DNA of 64,000 bases from UBA1765 sp045629945 (GTDB lineage Bacteria > Fibrobacterota > Fibrobacteria > Fibrobacterales > Fibrobacteraceae), in NCBI GenBank assembly GCA_045629945.1, contig JAZQSE010000011.1, forward strand, positions 7,503 through 71,502, read 5' to 3'. A program made the translations under genes and the position numbers. The notes under the pieces are model-generated. The model saw nothing but the letters and a program-made list of their open reading frames with translations, was not told the origin of the DNA and did not search any database. How positions within the stretch are numbered: the first letter of the stretch is position 1; the number at the start of each line of letters is the position of its first letter. Below, one piece after another: positions 41,751-50,729 of this stretch.

Positions 41751-44489
41751 CTAGAAACCCTGACCTATCACGAAATTAAAGTTCATACCACCAATTTCAT
41801 CTTCTTCATATCCGGAATAAGTTTCTCCTGGATCAAGTGGCCAAGCAAAATCAAAGCCAATAATACCAAGCATTGGTACAACCACACGGAAACCAAAACC
41901 AATATCTCGTTTCAAAGAAGACGGATCCCATTCACGAAGTGGATTTTTCTGGTCCATTGAAACTTTGGAATACGGATCATAAATTTCACCAAATACATTA
42001 CCAGCATCAAAGAAGAAAGGCAGTAAATAGAATACTTGTGGCACAATACCCCATTGGATTTCTGCCCCAAAATACTGGTAACTCCGACCCAAACGGCGAT
42101 AACCAATAGAACCCGAATTATAACCACGCATCATACCTTCATAGCCAAGAACGCCACCCATAGAATACAAAGTGCGATATTGCAGAGGACTTCCGAAAAT
42201 CACACCGTATTCGTTTGTCAAAGCAAGAGTCAAGCGATCACGGAATAATGGGAACCACCACTTAATAGTCGCTTCTGTTTTTACAAAACTGAAATCACTA
42301 AATAAGATATCATCAGCTACTTGAATGTCTAATTCATAGCGAGAACCATCTGTTGGAAATTGAGGCAAGTTCTTATCATCTCGAACCAAACGGAAATTCA
42401 AGGCCGATTCAACACCTGTAAAGCGGACAAAGCTATTATCCACATTATCACCTTGCTTATTCATAAGCCAGCTATAACCAACTTGTCCATAGAAATAATC
42501 ATCAGGCCATTTCAAACGTTTTCCAACATAAACGCTACCACCATAACGAGTTATTGATGGATCGTCATCTTGATCCCACCAGCCATAGCTCAAGCTAGCT
42601 CCCACACTCACAGGCATATCTAAGAAATAAGGTTCTGAGAAACTAATAGAAGCATATTTCTTATCGGCGCCATATTCAAAGCTTACTGCAGCACTTTGGC
42701 CATCGCCCATACAGCAGTTCGGGATAGAAACACTAGCCGTTCCAGTCAAACCATCACTTTCACTATAAGCAACGCCCAAACTAAATTGTCCTGTGCCGGC
42801 TTCTTTTTCAGTTACAGTAAAATCCAAATCCACTTCTTGTTCATTAACTACTTTAATGTCAGGTAAAACCATATCAAAGTAATTCAACTGCATAATTTCT
42901 CTAAAGCTACGTTCAAGTGCAGACTGGCGATAAGTATCTCCTGGGAAGAGACGAACTTCTCGGCGAATAACTTTATCTTTTGTTTTAGTGTTGCCATGAA
43001 TATAAACCTTATGGATTTGAGCTGGCAAGCCTTCATACATACGGAAACTGAGATTGATTACAGAATCATTTACAAATTCTCTGGATTCTTCGTATTGAGC
43101 AAAGAGATAACCATCTTCTCGATAAATATCCATAATCGCTTTTTTAGAAGCCTCATATTGATAGAAATCAAACGGTTTTCCTTTTTCTAAGCGAACAGTG
43201 CGTTTAAGAAGCGGTTCTGGTAAAACTTCATTACCCGAAAAATGAACATCACCGGCATAATAACGTCTACCTTCATTCAACGAAATCAAGATTTCCATTG
43301 CGTTCGAAACTTTTGAAGAATCATAATTGGCAAGGACTGGGAAAAATTCTTCGAGAGTATAACGAACAAGACGCTTTTCATCAAAGTCACGGCGTTTTTT
43401 TCCAAGAGCTAACAAAGAATCAATCTTCTTATTTTCCCAGCGTTTAACCGGCAATTTTTTTATCCATTCCTTGCGCAATTTAGAATAACGAACTAATCCA
43501 TTTAAAATTTCACTTGCTGTCACTTCGTCGCCAACATAAGGCAACGGACGAGAAAGACCAGGTTTACTGCCACGATAACGTCTAAAGTAATGTTCTGGAA
43601 GTTCTCTTGTCTTACCAGCCATCTCGTGCATTAAATGAGTTGAATCTTCTATCGCATTATTCATTTGCGAATAGAGTCTTTCTAGCTTTTCACCAGGTTT
43701 AACAAGACGCCCCATATAAAAACCACAAGTAGAATCTGGCATATATTCTGCTCGATAGTCTTTAAGTTCTGCATCAAGATAACCAAAATGTTTGGCTACA
43801 TTCAAGATAGTATCACGGTCGCTTTCAAAAATAAGTTCTTTAAATTCCCCATCGCCCCACCAGTTAGCCACTTTGGTAACCATGTGGTCTGTAAATTCTT
43901 CATTTGGAATATGCTCATTGCCATCGATAGTAATACGGCGGACTTTTACTTTTTCACCTTCACGGATTACAAAGAGAATTTTGTTTTCATATTCAGATAC
44001 TCTTTCTTCACGATACCCGACCTCGGCTAGTAGATAACCTTCGGAACGATAATGAGCAAGCAATGCTTGTCTATCTCGTTCAAGTTGGCTTTTACTATAA
44101 ACCTGTCCATTAACCATAGAAGTTTTAAGCATCAAATCTTCTACAGCAATTTCATCATAACCTTCAAATTCAATAGTATCTAATGCCGGGAGCTCTTTTA
44201 CTCTAAAAATCAAATCCAATTCATTTGGTGTTCCAGTGTAATCCACCCAAGCAGAAACATCATCAAAATACCCTGATTCATACAAAGAAGATACGCTAGA
44301 CTTAATTTTATCAGAAAGAACCATTGGAGAAAAGCTCTGGCCATCACGAACGCTAACGCGACTAAGCACAGAACGTTCGTCCATATTCACGATACCTTCT
44401 ACACGAACCAGACGAACACGGTTTTCAAGCATAAATTCTTCGGAAGGATTCGCTAACTGCGAAAAAGCCGAAGCAAATAAAACCAACAC
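41751..44489 (-). CDS. bamA: Outer membrane assembly factor BamA with large POTRA3 insertion
   Basis: BamA inserts beta-barrel proteins into the outer membrane. From the GTG at 44489 the product is 912 residues: five POTRA domains (about 28-99, 103-178, 182-250 plus 395-408, 410-485 and 490-560) and a C-terminal 16-strand barrel (about 565-912) ending FNFVIGQGF. A charged segment of about 140 residues (252-395) splits POTRA3. The GTG start leaves a truncated signal sequence with no basic residues. In-frame codons further upstream (CTG at 44513, ATT at 44516) would give a proper signal containing FYRFVVIVLVLFASAFS, with an AGG 5 nt before the CTG. The true start may therefore be non-canonical. 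Confidence 0.93.
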   Translation of the reverse strand: MLVLFASAFSQLANPSEEFMLENRVRLVRVEGIVNMDERSVLSRVSVRDGQSFSPMVLSDKIKSSVSSLYESGYFDDVSAWVDYTGTPNELDLIFRVKELPALDTIEFEGYDEIAVEDLMLKTSMVNGQVYSKSQLERDRQALLAHYRSEGYLLAEVGYREERVSEYENKILFVIREGEKVKVRRITIDGNEHIPNEEFTDHMVTKVANWWGDGEFKELIFESDRDTILNVAKHFGYLDAELKDYRAEYMPDSTCGFYMGRLVKPGEKLERLYSQMNNAIEDSTHLMHEMAGKTRELPEHYFRRYRGSKPGLSRPLPYVGDEVTASEILNGLVRYSKLRKEWIKKLPVKRWENKKIDSLLALGKKRRDFDEKRLVRYTLEEFFPVLANYDSSKVSNAMEILISLNEGRRYYAGDVHFSGNEVLPEPLLKRTVRLEKGKPFDFYQYEASKKAIMDIYREDGYLFAQYEESREFVNDSVINLSFRMYEGLPAQIHKVYIHGNTKTKDKVIRREVRLFPGDTYRQSALERSFREIMQLNYFDMVLPDIKVVNEQEVDLDFTVTEKEAGTGQFSLGVAYSESDGLTGTASVSIPNCCMGDGQSAAVSFEYGADKKYASISFSEPYFLDMPVSVGASLSYGWWDQDDDPSITRYGGSVYVGKRLKWPDDYFYGQVGYSWLMNKQGDNVDNSFVRFTGVESALNFRLVRDDKNLPQFPTDGSRYELDIQVADDILFSDFSFVKTEATIKWWFPLFRDRLTLALTNEYGVIFGSPLQYRTLYSMGGVLGYEGMMRGYNSGSIGYRRLGRSYQYFGAEIQWGIVPQVFYLLPFFFDAGNVFGEIYDPYSKVSMDQKNPLREWDPSSLKRDIGFGFRVVVPMLGIIGFDFAWPLDPGETYSGYEEDEIGGMNFNFVIGQGF

Positions 44490-44676
44490 TATTACAACAA
44501 AACGATAGAACAGAATAACCTACCATGAAAAAATTTTTCGGTTTCAAAAATACAAAAATCTATCACTTTAAAAAACAAAAGAAACCTCAAAAAACCATCA
44601 TATTCCTTTTAAAAAGCCTTTTTTCAAGAAACTGCTTTGACTATGTTCAATAGAAAACCTTAAAAAAGGAAAATCT

Positions 44677-44847
44677 ATGAAATACAGAAAATACATCTGC
44701 AAAATATGTGGCTATATCTATGACGAAGAAAAAGGCATTCCAAATGCCGGAATTCCTCCTTATACCCTTTTTGATGATTTACCAGAAGATTTTGTTTGCC
44801 CAAAATGCGGTGCTGGCAAATCGGCGTTTATTCCTTTAAACGATTAA
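44677..44847 (+). CDS. Rubredoxin
   Basis: A 56-residue open frame starting MKYRKYICKICGYIYDEEKG carries the two rubredoxin iron-binding knuckles, CKICGY (Cys8, Cys11) and CPKCGA (Cys41, Cys44), with the GIPPYTLFDDLPEDFVCP segment between them. The length and spacing are those of classical small rubredoxins, cytoplasmic one-electron carriers common in anaerobes and used in oxygen and peroxide defence. An AAGGA site 8 nt before the ATG supports translation. The last 4 nt overlap the convergent methyltransferase gene. Confidence 0.96.
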   Translation: MKYRKYICKICGYIYDEEKGIPNAGIPPYTLFDDLPEDFVCPKCGAGKSAFIPLND

Positions 44848-45605
44848 AGCTTTTTCTTTAATTTCGCACAAAAAATCGGGCCACGACCGTCACATAAATC
44901 AGGCAACATGTGTAAACCAAATTCGGTCTGTTCAGTCCCTTCAAATAAGGGTTCTATAGAAAGCACTTCTATAAGCCCTTTTCTTTTTTTCAAAATTTTC
45001 CGAACAACGCCATCATTTTCTTCTGGAGAAAGCGCACAAGTGCTATAAAGTATTTCACCTCCGGGGCGTAAAGCATCCACCGCAGAAGCAAGCAGACTCC
45101 CTTGTTCAACAGCTAAGCGTTTTATTCGCCCAATGCTCCACATAGACAAGTGTTCTTTAGAATTCATTACATGCCGTTCCGAAGAACAAGGAGCATCTAC
45201 AAGAATTTTATCAAAAGACTCTGGCCGAAAACGCCCAAAACGTTCGCCTGGATAACCAGAAACCGTAACAATCTTTGCAAAATTTTCTGGCAAAGAATTC
45301 ATTACCACACGGCGTAATCGTTCTCGCCTATCTGGAGAACGGTCATTACTTTGCAAACTTCCTTCACCTTTAAGGGCATTTGCAAGCACCAATGTTTTAC
45401 CACCTGGAGCAGCACACATATCAAGGACATCCATACCAGGCAAAACACCAAGAGCATTAGCCGCAAAAAAAGAAGCTTCATCTAAAAAGTAAGGCTTTGC
45501 ATTTTCTATCTGCAATTCTTTAGGCTTGTTCTCGCCAAGCAAAGCTTTCTGAAGAGCTTCCCAACGAGAGCCGAATAAGTTTGCATAATATTCAAAAAAA
45601 TCCAT
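44844..45605 (-). CDS. RsmB/NOP2-family RNA (cytosine-5) methyltransferase
   Basis: The 253-residue protein has the Nop2/Sun catalytic core: SAM-binding LDMCAAPGGKTLVLANAL (about 61-78), SNDRSPDRRERLRR, ILVDAPCSSERHV (about 134-146, with the release cysteine) and ILYSTCALSPEENDGVV (about 195-211, with the nucleophilic cysteine). It begins FFEYYANLFGSRWEALQKAL, matching short NSUN-type enzymes that lack the RsmB N-terminal NusB-like domain. The substrate is probably rRNA or tRNA cytosine and cannot be fixed from sequence. The C-terminus lacks a PUA-like extension. Confidence 0.88.
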   Translation of the reverse strand: MDFFEYYANLFGSRWEALQKALLGENKPKELQIENAKPYFLDEASFFAANALGVLPGMDVLDMCAAPGGKTLVLANALKGEGSLQSNDRSPDRRERLRRVVMNSLPENFAKIVTVSGYPGERFGRFRPESFDKILVDAPCSSERHVMNSKEHLSMWSIGRIKRLAVEQGSLLASAVDALRPGGEILYSTCALSPEENDGVVRKILKKRKGLIEVLSIEPLFEGTEQTEFGLHMLPDLCDGRGPIFCAKLKKKL

Positions 45606-45630
45606 GTTTTAAATTTAAAAAAGTTACAAA

Positions 45631-47397
45631 TCACTTTTTATAAAACACCGTTAAAATTTGTTTTGCTCTGGTTGCCCCTACAAGCAAACGCCTTTTCCAA
45701 TCGCCGCGGTCACTAATTTCAATAGGTTCTTCTACGTCTATTAAAAACACAGCACGAGCGTCTAAACCTTTAATCCGATGACTACTTACAATATTTACTT
45801 TATCTTTAATCAAGCTTTTTGTGCCAACATCATTCCAAACAAAACGGTCGTCTTTTAAATTTTTCAACAAAGAATTCCCTTTTGCACGCATAGAAACCAC
45901 TAGCACTTCAGAAGCCAAAAGATTATATTTTCTAATTAAATTTTCATATTCTTTTACGACCAAAGATTCCAAATCTTCTGCATTTGAATAAAAATTTTCT
46001 TTAACAGCCGGGCCTTGCGGCAAGTTATTATAATGTGCTAATGAAAAACCAGTTTTCTTATAAACCCATTCAAGAATCCTTTTTGTATTACGGAAACCTC
46101 TTGAAAGAACCATTACCGGCATAGAAAGTACTTGAGCATTTTCTTCGCCATTTCTGCTTCCATAAAGTCGTTGCGCAGGGTCATAAAAGAAACGAACAAA
46201 TCCCTTTTCCGGAACACGCAATAAATTCACCAAAGAATCCACCCAATCACTTGCAAAATCCTGGCCTTCATCAATAATCACAGCATCATAGAAATATTTT
46301 TCACGGGCCTTTTTATCTTTCCGCAGAATTTTTTCTGCCCGGCAAAAACCTTGCGGTAAAAGTTTATCATAATATTCTCCCCGAGACATTCCCTTATCCA
46401 ATTTAAGTTTAGCTGTTTTCACATATTTTTCACACCACTTTGAATAAGGCAAAACATCAATACGCCCAAAACTTATTCCACCATCTTTCCCATATTTTGC
46501 TTTAACATTTAGCATTTCTTTTTCTAATTCTCGTTTCACAGAAAATGACAATTCAGAAGCAAGCAAATCATTATAACACGCAATAGCAACACTTTTACCA
46601 ATTCTTGAAAGTCTGAGTGCTTCCCAAAGGACCATGTGCGATTTTCCAGAACCAGCCACCCCTTTAATTCTCACACGCAAGTTTTCAGAAATTGAATCCA
46701 TAAGCATACATTGTACATCACTTGCCTGTTCCACAAAGCTATCATTTTCTTTTAAAATTTCTCCAGTACTAGGTCTATCGCCATTTCCATCTAAAAAATC
46801 CTGCAAAGCAAAAAAAGCTTCTTCATCTAAAGTTTCATTTGGGTAAGGTAAATTATTAAATGATCTTTCTGGAATTTCTAAAATATCAATTAAACATTTT
46901 TCAAACTTTTTTACATCCAACAAATCAGGTCTCAAAAGCACTCTTTTCCGTGAACATTCTGCCCTTGGAATCCCTTCCATTGTATCCATATCACTAAAGC
47001 AAAGAGCCCATTGAACGCGTACTCTATAAAATTCTTTTGGAAAAGACGCCTTCAACAAATATTTCATATAATCATGAAACGGAGAAATCAAAGACCGCAC
47101 TTGTTCTACAGGAGATTTATCTAACAAATGTTCTGCCTGAAACCATTCTGTACGTTTCAATTCTTCATTATAACGCGTACTCACTTTTCCTGATTTACAC
47201 TCGATAAGTAACATCCCATAATGTTTATGATAAATAACGCAATCTACTTCTCTACACGTAAAACCAAAAAAAGTTTCAAAATCCAAATTACGATTCATCC
47301 AGACAAACCAATCATCAGAAAGCAAACTTGCCATGCGAAACAAATCCCTTTCTGCACGAGACTTACATTCTGTATTCAACCCAACTCGAATAGTCAT
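45631..47397 (-). CDS. NERD-domain superfamily 1 helicase
   Basis: From an ATG at 47397 with a strong CAGGAG site, the 588-residue product begins MTIRVGLNTECKSRAERDLF. Residues about 10-110 form a NERD nuclease-related domain with the core EVDCVIYH (about 50-57) and LLIECKSG (63-70), matching the restriction-fold E...D...ExK pattern. A UvrD-like helicase follows, with Walker A GVAGSGKS (246-253), IIDEGQDF (374-381), DPAQRLYG (406-413) and a C-terminal SSHRIKGLDARAVFL. NERD-helicases occur scattered in bacteria, often near defence or mobile genes. The remnant type III restriction gene 150 nt away fits that. Function is not established. Confidence 0.82.
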   Translation of the reverse strand: MTIRVGLNTECKSRAERDLFRMASLLSDDWFVWMNRNLDFETFFGFTCREVDCVIYHKHYGMLLIECKSGKVSTRYNEELKRTEWFQAEHLLDKSPVEQVRSLISPFHDYMKYLLKASFPKEFYRVRVQWALCFSDMDTMEGIPRAECSRKRVLLRPDLLDVKKFEKCLIDILEIPERSFNNLPYPNETLDEEAFFALQDFLDGNGDRPSTGEILKENDSFVEQASDVQCMLMDSISENLRVRIKGVAGSGKSHMVLWEALRLSRIGKSVAIACYNDLLASELSFSVKRELEKEMLNVKAKYGKDGGISFGRIDVLPYSKWCEKYVKTAKLKLDKGMSRGEYYDKLLPQGFCRAEKILRKDKKAREKYFYDAVIIDEGQDFASDWVDSLVNLLRVPEKGFVRFFYDPAQRLYGSRNGEENAQVLSMPVMVLSRGFRNTKRILEWVYKKTGFSLAHYNNLPQGPAVKENFYSNAEDLESLVVKEYENLIRKYNLLASEVLVVSMRAKGNSLLKNLKDDRFVWNDVGTKSLIKDKVNIVSSHRIKGLDARAVFLIDVEEPIEISDRGDWKRRLLVGATRAKQILTVFYKK

Positions 47398-47552
47398 AAA
47401 AACTCCTGAACAAAATTCAAATTTTGTCTTTTTCTTAATATATAATCCCAATTACGAATTGAAAATAAAAAATTATCTATATTCCCAATATGGCTTTTTA
47501 GCTGCATCGGCGGTTGTGTGCCGGTCGGGTAAACAAGCTACCAGTTTTTTAG

Positions 47553-47726
47553 AGTTGTGTAGAAACTAAGGGAGACCACCTTGAAGCCCAAAAGAAAATT
47601 GAACTAGGCAATTTATGGGCTGCTAAAGCTGGAAATAATTATCGTTATTGTCTTGTATATAAAGATCGTCATGTTGATGGAGCATATACCAAAGATGAGT
47701 TTTTAAACACAATAAATAATTGGTAA
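47553..47726 (+). pseudogene. C-terminal remnant of a type III restriction enzyme Res subunit
   Basis: After an in-frame TAG at 47550 an open stretch of 57 codons, with no start, reads SCVETKGDHL, then EAQKKIELGNLWAAKAGNN, YRYCLVYKDRHVDGAY and TKDEFLNTINNW, ending at TAA 47724-47726. The order ETKGDHL (endonuclease-domain motif), K-lELG-lWaakAG, YRY-lVy and a closing TxDEFl segment is how type III R-M Res subunits end. The rest of the gene and the mod gene are absent, so this is a relic of a lost R-M system. The call comes from recognised pattern, not from alignment. Confidence 0.6.
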
Positions 47727-47819
47727 AAATTTTCAAATTCTCTTGTTTCAAATCTGTTGTCAAATTTAATGCATAATCGTTGGACTATTATGGCTCACTT
47801 CAAGCGAAAACTGAGAACT

Positions 47820-48479
47820 TTAATCCTCGGAATTTTCAACAGCCCAATTTTCTAAGGCAAACTCATGAATTTCTGTAGCAACAGAGTCTAAATGCATTTT
47901 ATCATCAGTAGATGAGGTTGGATAAACACAAGAAAGTGACAACTTTCGTGTTTGGCAAGAATTCTCTTGATAATCCACAAATTCTCCATTGTATTGATTA
48001 CACTCATTTTTAAAAAAATCTAATTCATTTTCGCAAACTTCATTGCCTTTCCAATACGTATTGCTTAAAAGCCAACCAGAATATTTATAGTCACCTTCAC
48101 TTACCAAAAGATATACAATGTTTCTGCTTGCATTTTCGTCACTTCCGCTAAATTGAAGCCCATTTTCTTCATAATAAGCATTTATAATAATTGAGGGACG
48201 CGTAAAATCTTGAACTATTGAAGTGCGTTCTGTAGCAAAAACATATTCTGTTTTAGACGAAGAAGTAATATTCCCATCTAAATTATGAATATATTCCTTA
48301 GTCGTATCAATTAAAATTATGCCATATGGCGGTTCTAAATCTGCTATCGAAGATGAAGAAGACATTTCTGTAGATTGTGTAATTTCTGTAGTTTCTTCTG
48401 CTGCTGTAGATGAATCTGCAGAACAAGCCACCCATACACATAAAAATAAAGAGATTAAAAGAAAGCCTATTCTATACAT
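47820..48479 (-). CDS. Hypothetical lipoprotein
   Basis: A GGAGG site 5 nt before the ATG at 48479 gives a 219-residue product with a lipoprotein signal (MYRIGFLLISLFLCVWVAC, lipidated Cys about 19), then a low-complexity Ser/Thr/Glu spacer (about 20-45, including a SSSSS run) typical of exported Fibrobacter proteins. The remaining domain has five cysteines (for example CENELDFFKNECNQYNG), which could form disulphides. I do not recognise the family. It is directly preceded by an orphan coding remnant (48491-48664) whose TAA is 12 nt from this start, suggesting it was once the second gene of an operon. Confidence 0.65.
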   Translation of the reverse strand: MYRIGFLLISLFLCVWVACSADSSTAAEETTEITQSTEMSSSSSIADLEPPYGIILIDTTKEYIHNLDGNITSSSKTEYVFATERTSIVQDFTRPSIIINAYYEENGLQFSGSDENASRNIVYLLVSEGDYKYSGWLLSNTYWKGNEVCENELDFFKNECNQYNGEFVDYQENSCQTRKLSLSCVYPTSSTDDKMHLDSVATEIHEFALENWAVENSED

Positions 48480-48490
48480 AAAATCCTCCA

Positions 48491-48664
48491 TTAATTAAGT
48501 AAAAAATTGTACCCTAAAATAACATCATCAGCATTTGCATTACGAACTCTTTTAATAACTATTTCCAAATCACTTGTACTAGTTGTTGTAAAATCAACTA
48601 ATTCAAATGGATTTGTTTTTAAGGAAGTCAAATAAGATGTTGAATCTCTCTCCTTTCTCCTTTA
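48491..48664 (-). pseudogene. Possible gene remnant upstream of the lipoprotein
   Basis: An open frame of about 57 codons on the minus strand lacks a start codon. It reads TSYLTSLKTNPFELVDFTTT, then SDLEIVIKRVRNANADDVIL and GYNFLLN, ending at TAA 48491-48493 directly before the lipoprotein ribosome site. The mixed composition (balanced charged and hydrophobic residues) looks protein-like, unlike the A/T-rich sequence further upstream, which is full of stops. No family is recognised. It may be the decayed 3' end of a former operon partner, or chance. Confidence 0.3.
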
Positions 48665-49064
48665 TTTTTACAAATAGACAATTCGCAATAAGTAATTTAT
48701 ACAATTATGATTGTATTAGTTTTAAAAAAAAACTTTTTGATAAAAAACATATTGAAAGTCCATTTTTATCTGGACTTGGTAATTTTTAATAGCATTTTTT
48801 AGAATTCACATTCATTATTGAGCAAAACACCTAAATGCAACGCCTCAGTCACGCCCATAGGCAAACAAATTCGCTCAAACACGGCTCTCGGCTTGTTGAT
48901 TTTTGAAGAAAATCTCTTTGCTCGGCTATACCAACTCGCACAAGTGCGGTTGTTGCAGCACTCGCTTGTTGATTTTTGCCATAGTCAATGAACACCCCCG
49001 AAAGTTTTGTCCAACTTTCGGGGGTTGTTCAAAAGCTAGGGTCTTAAATTAGTGCTTCAACCAA
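48665..49064. other. Gene-free A/T-rich intergenic stretch before pgi terminator
   Basis: No credible gene is visible here. The first half is low-complexity A/T sequence. Between about 48890 and 48980 two imperfect copies of a GGCTTGTTGATTTTTG-type motif occur about 70 nt apart (48893 and 48963). The region ends with the pgi terminator. Confidence 0.5.
48990..49030 (-). terminator. Strong stem-loop downstream of pgi
   Basis: A stem of about 17 bp (GAACACCCCCGAAAGTT paired with AACTTTCGGGGGTTGTTC, one bulge) with a TTGTCC loop lies 35 nt beyond the pgi stop. No long T-run follows on the minus strand, so it may act as an mRNA 3'-end stabiliser as well as a terminator. Confidence 0.75.
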
Positions 49065-50729
49065 TTAAGCCTGGTGTTTCTTGTACCAGTTAATCAAAGC
49101 ATTTGTGGAAGCATCGTGTTTGAGTTCAGCATCTGCATTAGAAAGTTCTGGGAGAATTTTCTTTGCAAGTTGCTTACCAAGTTCAACGCCCCATTGGTCG
49201 TAGCTATTAACATTCCAAATAACGCCCTGTACGAAAATCTTGTGTTCATACATAGCAATCAAAGCACCAAGAGTTTCTGGAGAAACGTATTCCATCATAA
49301 TGGAGTTAGTTGGCTTGTTACCTTCAAATACCTTATGAGGAGCGAGGAATGCAATTTCTTCTTCAGACTTTCCATCTTTACGGAGTTCTTCAGAAGCTTC
49401 AGCAAGAGTCTTACCATTCATCAAAGCTTCTGGTTGAGCAAAGAAGTTAGAAAGAAGTTTTTCGTGATGATCACCGACCTTATTATGGGAATTTGCTGGC
49501 GCAATAAAGTCACAAGGAATCATCTTAGTGCCTTGGTGAATAAGCTGGTAGAAAGCATGTTGACCATTAGTGCCTGGTTCGCCCCAAAGAATTGGACCAG
49601 TTTCATAATCAACGCGATTAGATTCTCTATCCACAGTTTTACCGTTACTTTCCATATCAGCTTGTTGGAAGTAAGCAGCTAAACGGTGTAAATACTGGTC
49701 GTATGGAAGCATTGCATAGCTTGATGCACCAAAGAAATTGTTGTACCAAACACCAAGAAGTGCAAGGATTACTGGCAAGTTCTTATCGGCACTTGCTGAC
49801 TTAAAATGTTCATCCATTTCATAAGCGCCTTGGTGAAGCTTCATATAATTATCAAAACCAATACGGAGAGCAATAGAAAGGCCGATTGCAGACCACAAAG
49901 AATAGCGGCCACCAACCCAGTTCCAGAATTCAAACATATTAGCAGTATCAATACCAAAAGCAGCCACCGCTTCTGTATTTGTAGAAAGAGCCACAAAATG
50001 TTTAGCAATAGACTTTTCATCGCCATTAAATGCCTTAAGAACAGCAGCCTTTGCCGTTTCAGCATTAGTCATCGTTTCAAGCGTTGTGAAAGTCTTAGAA
50101 GCCACAATAAAGAGAGTTTCTTCAATATTCACTTTCTTCAAAGCTTCTGCCATGTGAGTGCCATCAATATTAGACACAAAAATAACTTCAGGAGAATATT
50201 CGCCTTCAGCAGGCTTATCAGCATAAGGCTTCAAAGCTTCAGTCACCATTACAGGACCAAGATCTGAGCCACCGATACCAATATTGACAACATACTTGAT
50301 AGACTTGCCTGTATGGCCTTTCCACTTGCCACTGCGAACCAAATTCGTAAATTCTTTCATGTGTTCAAGAACAGCACGCACTTCTGGCATAACGTCTTTA
50401 CCATCAACACAAATCGAAGCTTCCCCTTTATAGCGAAGAGCAGTATGGAGTACAGCGCGTTTTTCTGTTGAGTTAATCTTTTCACCACCAAAGAACTTAG
50501 CGCGCATATCTTCAAAGCCAACAGACTTCAAAAGATCTTGAAGTTTAGCCATTGTTTCTTCATCAATGATATTCTTAGAATAATCCAAGAAAAGACCACA
50601 AGCTTCAGCACTAAACTTTTCAGCACGAGCGGCATCATTTGCAAAAAGATTTTTCATGTGCCAGGTTTTAGCAACTTCTGCATGAGCTGCAAGAGCTTTC
50701 CATTCTTTTGAGTCCGTTAATTTAGACAT
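49065..50729 (-). CDS. pgi: Glucose-6-phosphate isomerase
   Basis: Pgi interconverts glucose-6-phosphate and fructose-6-phosphate. The 554-residue product is the long E. coli-like form. Signatures are VVNIGIGGSDLGPVMVTEAL (in the 147-168 region), the sugar-isomerase motif FWNWVGGRYSLWSAIGLSIA (about 267-286), MESNGKTVDRESNRV, GPILWGEPGTNGQHAFYQLIHQG (about 378-400, containing the catalytic Glu and His) and the C-terminal QWGVELGKQLAKKI with the conserved lysine. It is monocistronic, with a terminator at 48990-49030 and a repeat block upstream. Confidence 0.97.
   Translation of the reverse strand: MSKLTDSKEWKALAAHAEVAKTWHMKNLFANDAARAEKFSAEACGLFLDYSKNIIDEETMAKLQDLLKSVGFEDMRAKFFGGEKINSTEKRAVLHTALRYKGEASICVDGKDVMPEVRAVLEHMKEFTNLVRSGKWKGHTGKSIKYVVNIGIGGSDLGPVMVTEALKPYADKPAEGEYSPEVIFVSNIDGTHMAEALKKVNIEETLFIVASKTFTTLETMTNAETAKAAVLKAFNGDEKSIAKHFVALSTNTEAVAAFGIDTANMFEFWNWVGGRYSLWSAIGLSIALRIGFDNYMKLHQGAYEMDEHFKSASADKNLPVILALLGVWYNNFFGASSYAMLPYDQYLHRLAAYFQQADMESNGKTVDRESNRVDYETGPILWGEPGTNGQHAFYQLIHQGTKMIPCDFIAPANSHNKVGDHHEKLLSNFFAQPEALMNGKTLAEASEELRKDGKSEEEIAFLAPHKVFEGNKPTNSIMMEYVSPETLGALIAMYEHKIFVQGVIWNVNSYDQWGVELGKQLAKKILPELSNADAELKHDASTNALINWYKKHQA

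Noticed and set aside
47820..48479. Toxin or immunity role for the cysteine-containing lipoprotein next to the R-M relic
   Set aside because: Only proximity supports it. The protein has a plain lipoprotein signal and Ser/Thr spacer common to exported proteins in this lineage.
48607..48789. 60-codon plus-strand open frame between the lipoprotein and pgi
   Set aside because: Low-complexity A/T-rich sequence rich in Phe, Lys and Asn, no ribosome site and no recognisable motif.
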